From positions 1 to 64,000 of the forward strand of contig NZ_WMBB01000011.1 of NCBI RefSeq assembly GCF_009708175.1: 64,000 nucleotides of DNA, read 5' to 3'. A program made the position numbers and the translations under genes. This document shows positions 60,341 to 64,000 of this stretch, one piece after another (positions within the stretch are counted from its first letter, which is position 1; the number at the start of each line of letters is the position of its first letter). Below the pieces are notes generated by a model. That model saw only the letters and a list, made by a program, of their open reading frames with translations, did no database searches and was not told the origin of the DNA. The DNA is from Nocardia aurantiaca. Its GTDB lineage: Bacteria; Actinomycetota; Actinomycetes; Mycobacteriales; Mycobacteriaceae.

Positions 60341-61416
60341 CGGCGGGCTCCTGCCTGGGTGCGGCGCCGCTGCGCCGGATCGGTGAGCGAGGGCGGGATG
60401 TAGCCCTCATCCGCGGGGCTGATGGTGAGTCCCGGGGCGACGATCTCGTCGATGCGGTCGAGGATCTCGGTGCTCAGACGCACGTCGGCGGCGTCGAGCT
60501 GATCCTCGAGTTGCTCGAGCGTGCGCGGTCCGATGATGACGGTGCTGACCGCCGGATGCTGCAGCACGAAGGCGAGCGACAGCTGGATCAGCGAAATCCC
60601 GGCCTCCGTGGCAAGTTTCGCGAGTTCCTCGACTGCTTCCCGTTTGCGCTGATTGGCCGCCAGCGCGGGGTCGTGGCGATGTGGCTGACGTGCGAGCCGA
60701 CTCGAGAGAGCCTCCGGTTCCCCACTGCGATGACGCCCGGAGAGCCATCCGCCCGCCAGCGGGCTCCACGTCAGCACTCCCAGCCCGTAGTGCTCGGCCA
60801 GAGGCAGGGTCGCGCGTTCGGCGGCACGCGCGAGGATCGAGTACGGCGGCTGTTCGGTGACCGGCCGGCGCAGGTTGCGGTCGGTGGCGATCCACTGGGC
60901 TTCGACGAGTTGATGCGGCTCGAAGGTGGTGGTGCCGTGATAGCGGATCTTGCCGGCGGTGACCAGGTCGTCGAGCGCGCGCAGCGTCTCCTCCAGCGGT
61001 ACGTCGGGGTCGGGCCGATGGGCCTGATAGAGGTCGAGGTAATCGGTGCGCAGCCGACGCAGACTGTCCTCCACGGCGCGCACGATCCAGCGGCGGGAGT
61101 TGCCGCGGTTGTTCGGACCCGTGCCGATCTGGCCGTGGAACTTACTGGCGAGCACCACGTCGTCGCGGCGTCCGATCAGCGCCTTGCCGAGGATCTCCTC
61201 ACTCTCCCCTTGCGAGTACACATCCGCGGTGTCGATGACATTGATGCCGGAATCCAGTGCGCGGTGGACGATTCGCACGGCGTCATCGTGGTCGCGGTTG
61301 GCCCAGGCACCGAAGTTCATGGCGCCCAACGTGAGTGGGCTCACCAGGACGCCGGTGCGGCCCAGGTATCGGAAGGACCCGACGCGATCACCCTCGCGAC
61401 TTTCCTTGTGTACCAA
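60337..61416 (-). CDS. Aldo/keto reductase (upstream paralogue)
   Basis: 359 aa from a TTG at 61416 with GGAAGGG upstream; the longer frame has no RBS. Same motifs as its neighbour: DSGINVIDTADVYSQGESEE, VVLASKFHG, LYQAHRPDPDV, TVIIGPRTLEQLEDQ. First gene of the two-AKR operon, transcribed away from the LysR gene on the same strand upstream (61540). Confidence 0.9.
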   Translation of the reverse strand: MVHKESREGDRVGSFRYLGRTGVLVSPLTLGAMNFGAWANRDHDDAVRIVHRALDSGINVIDTADVYSQGESEEILGKALIGRRDDVVLASKFHGQIGTGPNNRGNSRRWIVRAVEDSLRRLRTDYLDLYQAHRPDPDVPLEETLRALDDLVTAGKIRYHGTTTFEPHQLVEAQWIATDRNLRRPVTEQPPYSILARAAERATLPLAEHYGLGVLTWSPLAGGWLSGRHRSGEPEALSSRLARQPHRHDPALAANQRKREAVEELAKLATEAGISLIQLSLAFVLQHPAVSTVIIGPRTLEQLEDQLDAADVRLSTEILDRIDEIVAPGLTISPADEGYIPPSLTDPAQRRRTQAGARR

Positions 61417-61539
61417 TGAATGTCCCTTCCTTTTCGGTGCTCCGGTCAGTATTCGAGCGCCGCCCGCAGCGAACAAGCCAGCCGATCTACGCGAATCGTT
61501 CAGTTTTTCCAAACGATGCCGATCCGGTGAGCGGCGGCT

Positions 61540-62445
61540 TCAGGAGGCCAGTCGCTGCGGCTGTGCGATCGATCGCAACGCGCGAATGGCCGCCGCGATA
61601 GCCGGTCGCTCGAGCGAGGCCTGCCGGTAGGTGACGCCCACCTGTCGGGAGCCGCCGGTGATCGTGCAGGCGATCAGGGCGCGATGCCGTTCGCAGACCG
61701 CCATCTCGGGGACGATCGCGACACCGAGGCCGTGCTCCACCATTTCGGCCATCCCGGCGAAGCTGCCGGCGCGATGCTCGATTCGCGGCGCGAATCCGGC
61801 CTCGCGGCAGGCGAAGACCACCGAGGCGATCGATGGCGCTCCGTCACGTGCGGCGATCCACTCGACGTCGCGCATGGCATTGAGCCCGAACTGGCGGGCT
61901 CTCTCACGCAGCGGCGCGGGGGCCAGCAGGACGAGTGGATCGCTGAACAGGAATTCCGAGGACAGCCCCAGTGGCAGGTCCCGGGAGCGGAAGGAATAGG
62001 AGTAGGTGATCGCCAGATCCACATCCTGCTGCCGCACCGCGGGCACCGAATCCACCGGCATCAGATCGACCAGCCGTACCCGCAGCCCGGAGTGCTCGGC
62101 GCGCAGGCGTGCGACCGCCGGCAAGGCCAGCGGCAGTTGTGCGGTACGGAAGGTGGCCACGGTCAGCACACCGGTGACGGCCGCCCCGGTGGCGGTCACC
62201 GCGCTCTCGGCTTCCTCGAGCGCGGCGAGGATGCGGGAGGTGTGATCGACCAGTACCCGACCGGCGTGGGTCAGGCGCAGCACGCGCCCCTGTCTGCGGG
62301 TCAGCACCGCGCCCACTTCGTCCTCGAGAATCCGCAGTTGCTGTGAGACTGCCGAGGTGGTGATGCCGTGCAATTCCGACACGGCCGTCATGGTGGTGTG
62401 CTCGGCGAGGTCCCGCAGCAGGATCAGGCGTCGTATGTCGTACAT
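61540..62445 (-). CDS. LysR-family transcriptional regulator
   Basis: 301 aa from the ATG at 62445 (GAGGG upstream; an in-frame GTG/ATG further up to 62496 is weaker). HTH: LRDLAEHTTMTAVSELHGIT, TSAVSQQLRILEDEVGAVL. Effector domain: VLTVATFRTAQLPLALPAV, MVEHGLGVAIVPEMAV. Divergent from the peptide-binding lipoprotein gene at 62711, so it may regulate that transporter, or the AKR genes downstream. Confidence 0.9.
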   Translation of the reverse strand: MYDIRRLILLRDLAEHTTMTAVSELHGITTSAVSQQLRILEDEVGAVLTRRQGRVLRLTHAGRVLVDHTSRILAALEEAESAVTATGAAVTGVLTVATFRTAQLPLALPAVARLRAEHSGLRVRLVDLMPVDSVPAVRQQDVDLAITYSYSFRSRDLPLGLSSEFLFSDPLVLLAPAPLRERARQFGLNAMRDVEWIAARDGAPSIASVVFACREAGFAPRIEHRAGSFAGMAEMVEHGLGVAIVPEMAVCERHRALIACTITGGSRQVGVTYRQASLERPAIAAAIRALRSIAQPQRLAS

Positions 62446-62710
62446 GGACCCTCGTTTCTGCTGCCGTGCTTCGACATTCATCATCGAATCGAGCAATCGG
62501 CGAGAGAATCCTTACGATCAGAACGATTCTGTGCACTTCGCCTTCACCTGCCGCGACACCGTGCATAAAAACTGAACGAATCGCAAAGTTCAGCTTCGTT
62601 GTTCGCCACTTCGGGCCTGTGCACACTTCAGTTTCATCGCAGCACCCTTTCTGCGAATCCCTTCCCAGGCGGCAGCGCGTTCGTTGTCGTACGAACTTTC
62701 GGAGCACCCG

Positions 62711-64000
62711 ATGAGATTTTCCTTTTCCGGCGGTCGTCGGCTGATCGCCGCGCTCGCGGTGGGCGCGAGCGTGCTCGCCGCGGGCTGCGGCTCGGCGCTG
62801 GGCGGCGACTCCGGGGCGGGAGGCGCCCCGGACGCGAATCACACGTTGACCCTCGCCCTGTCCAGACAGTTCACCGGCGTGAACCCGCACAACGGCGGTT
62901 CTCCCGACAGCGACGGCTCGGTCAAGGCCACGGTCTACGAAGCGCTCACCGCGCTCGACCCCAATGGACAGGTCCAGCCGCGGCTGGCCACGTCGTGGAC
63001 CAATCCCACACCGCTCGAGTGGCGCTTCACCCTGCGCGAGGGGGTCAGCTTCTCGGACGGAACACCGCTGACCGCTCGAGAGGTGGCATGGAATTTCGGC
63101 GAACTGCTCGATCCCGCCACCAAGAGCCAACTCGGGGCACAGTTGAAGATCTACACCGAGTCGGTGAGCGCCGAGGGCGCCAACGTGGTGGTGTTCCATC
63201 TGAAACTACCGGCCATCGATCTGCCCTCGCGCCTGTGGAACTTCTACATCACGACCCAGAGGTTCTGGGACACCGGCAATCGCAACACCCAGGCACTGGG
63301 TACTGGCCCGTACGTGCTGAACTCCATCGACCTCGAGAACGGCGCCGAGCTCACCGCCAACCCGGCCTATTGGGGGACCAAGCCGGCCTTCGAGCACGTG
63401 AAGTACCGGGTGCTGCCCTCGGAGGCCGCGCGGGTTTCGGCGGTGCAGACCGGTGAGGTCGACATCGCGCTGAACCTGGATCCGCTGAGCCTGGACCAGT
63501 TCTCGGGCAACAAGACCTACCACTCGACGCTGTCGGACAGCTCGTGGGTTCAGGTCATCTCGATCAACACCAACAAGGGCGGCCCGCTCGCCGATGTGCG
63601 CGTGCGCCAAGCCCTCAACTACGCCATCGACAAGAAGTCGATCATCTCGGGCCTGCTCAAAGGCGCCGTCTCACCATTGCAGGGCCAAGTTCTCGCACCG
63701 CCGTTCTACGAACCCAATCCCTCGGTCGGCGCCTACGACTACAACCCGGACAAGGCACGAGCGCTGCTGGCCGAGGCCGGCCATTCCGGTGACGTCGTGC
63801 TCGACCTCGACATCCCGTCCGGCACGTACGCCGCGGGCACCGCGATCGGGCAGGCCGTAGCCCAGCAGGCCGCCGCGGTGGGTATCAAGATCAGAATCAG
63901 TGAGACGCCGTTCCCGGCCTGGCTCGCGCGCCAGAACGGGCCCAGCGATCAAGCCGCCGATCTCGTCTACATCGGGTGGGGCGGCTACTACAAGAACGGG
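62711..64000 (+). CDS. ABC transporter substrate-binding lipoprotein (family 5, peptide/nickel type), 3' truncated
   Basis: 430 codons from the ATG at 62711 to the window edge with no stop. Lipoprotein signal: FSGGRRLIAALAVGASVLAAG followed by the lipidated Cys. Family 5 features: LATSWTNPTPLEWRFTLREG, VSFSDGTPLTAREVAWNF, LGTGPYVLNSIDLENG and VRQALNYAIDKKSIISGLL. It should capture oligopeptides or similar ligands outside the cell for an ABC importer encoded beyond the window. Confidence 0.92.
   Translation, partial: MRFSFSGGRRLIAALAVGASVLAAGCGSALGGDSGAGGAPDANHTLTLALSRQFTGVNPHNGGSPDSDGSVKATVYEALTALDPNGQVQPRLATSWTNPTPLEWRFTLREGVSFSDGTPLTAREVAWNFGELLDPATKSQLGAQLKIYTESVSAEGANVVVFHLKLPAIDLPSRLWNFYITTQRFWDTGNRNTQALGTGPYVLNSIDLENGAELTANPAYWGTKPAFEHVKYRVLPSEAARVSAVQTGEVDIALNLDPLSLDQFSGNKTYHSTLSDSSWVQVISINTNKGGPLADVRVRQALNYAIDKKSIISGLLKGAVSPLQGQVLAPPFYEPNPSVGAYDYNPDKARALLAEAGHSGDVVLDLDIPSGTYAAGTAIGQAVAQQAAAVGIKIRISETPFPAWLARQNGPSDQAADLVYIGWGGYYKNG

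Noticed and set aside
1..64000. CRISPR array
   Set aside because: No series of short repeats with regular spacers was found by eye.

Overview
The window looks like chromosome from a mycolic-acid actinomycete, most probably Nocardia or a close relative. Reasons are the high GC, frequent GTG/TTG starts, a mycolic-acid cyclopropane-synthase-type methyltransferase, WS/DGAT, a remnant of an mce gene, an Rv1733c-type membrane protein, HTH/DUF397 pairs, and an RNA polymerase beta C-terminus that is not followed by rpoC (the arrangement expected of the extra Nocardia rpoB copy). No rRNA or CRISPR array was seen.

Layout. 1-9.8 kb: end of rpoB, a small secreted cysteine-rich protein, then lipid genes: a two-domain acyl-CoA-reductase-type SDR, a cutinase, a WS/DGAT acyltransferase, an alpha/beta hydrolase, an expansin-like protein and a CmaA-type methyltransferase. 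9.8-17 kb: zinc alcohol dehydrogenase, a frameshifted mce fragment, an alkane-oxidation set (alkB, two rubredoxins, rubredoxin reductase, divergent TetR) and a GMC alcohol oxidase. 17-25 kb: truncated PPOX gene, small secreted proteins, an ABC1/UbiB kinase-like protein, an acyl-CoA carboxylase beta subunit, a LIP-type secreted lipase and a thioesterase-fold protein. 25-41 kb: a frameshifted nucleotidyltransferase, an HTH/DUF397 regulatory locus with a twin promoter motif, a GntR regulator, a KimA/YdaO-type transporter, a NodB deacetylase with HxlR and SDR, LysE, an AAT-family permease, an ATP-dependent DNA ligase, and several small membrane proteins.

41.8-59.07 kb is the most interesting part. 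A near-perfect 45-bp direct repeat (41797-41841 and 59025-59069) brackets about 17.2 kb. A decayed tyrosine recombinase lies 15 bp inside the left copy, with an IS3 transposase remnant next to it. I read this as an integrated genomic island that has probably lost mobility. Its cargo is a compact biosynthetic gene cluster that I cannot match to a known product. A seven-gene coupled operon encodes an ANL ligase, an alpha/alpha-toroid (terpene-cyclase/prenyltransferase-like) protein, a tautomerase, an acyl carrier protein, a second ANL ligase, an MIO ammonia-lyase/aminomutase and an SDR. It is followed by a third ANL ligase with an MFS exporter, a LysR regulator, an amidase, sbnA/sbnB homologues for L-2,3-diaminopropionate, and a GNAT acetyltransferase. 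The inferred logic is this: an MIO-derived (probably tyrosine-derived) acid and diaminopropionate are activated by ANL enzymes, carried on the ACP, joined and tailored, then exported. An operator-like array sits between the amidase and sbnA.

59.3-64 kb: chromosome resumes with two overlapping aldo/keto reductase paralogues, a LysR regulator and the start of an ABC substrate-binding lipoprotein that runs off the window.
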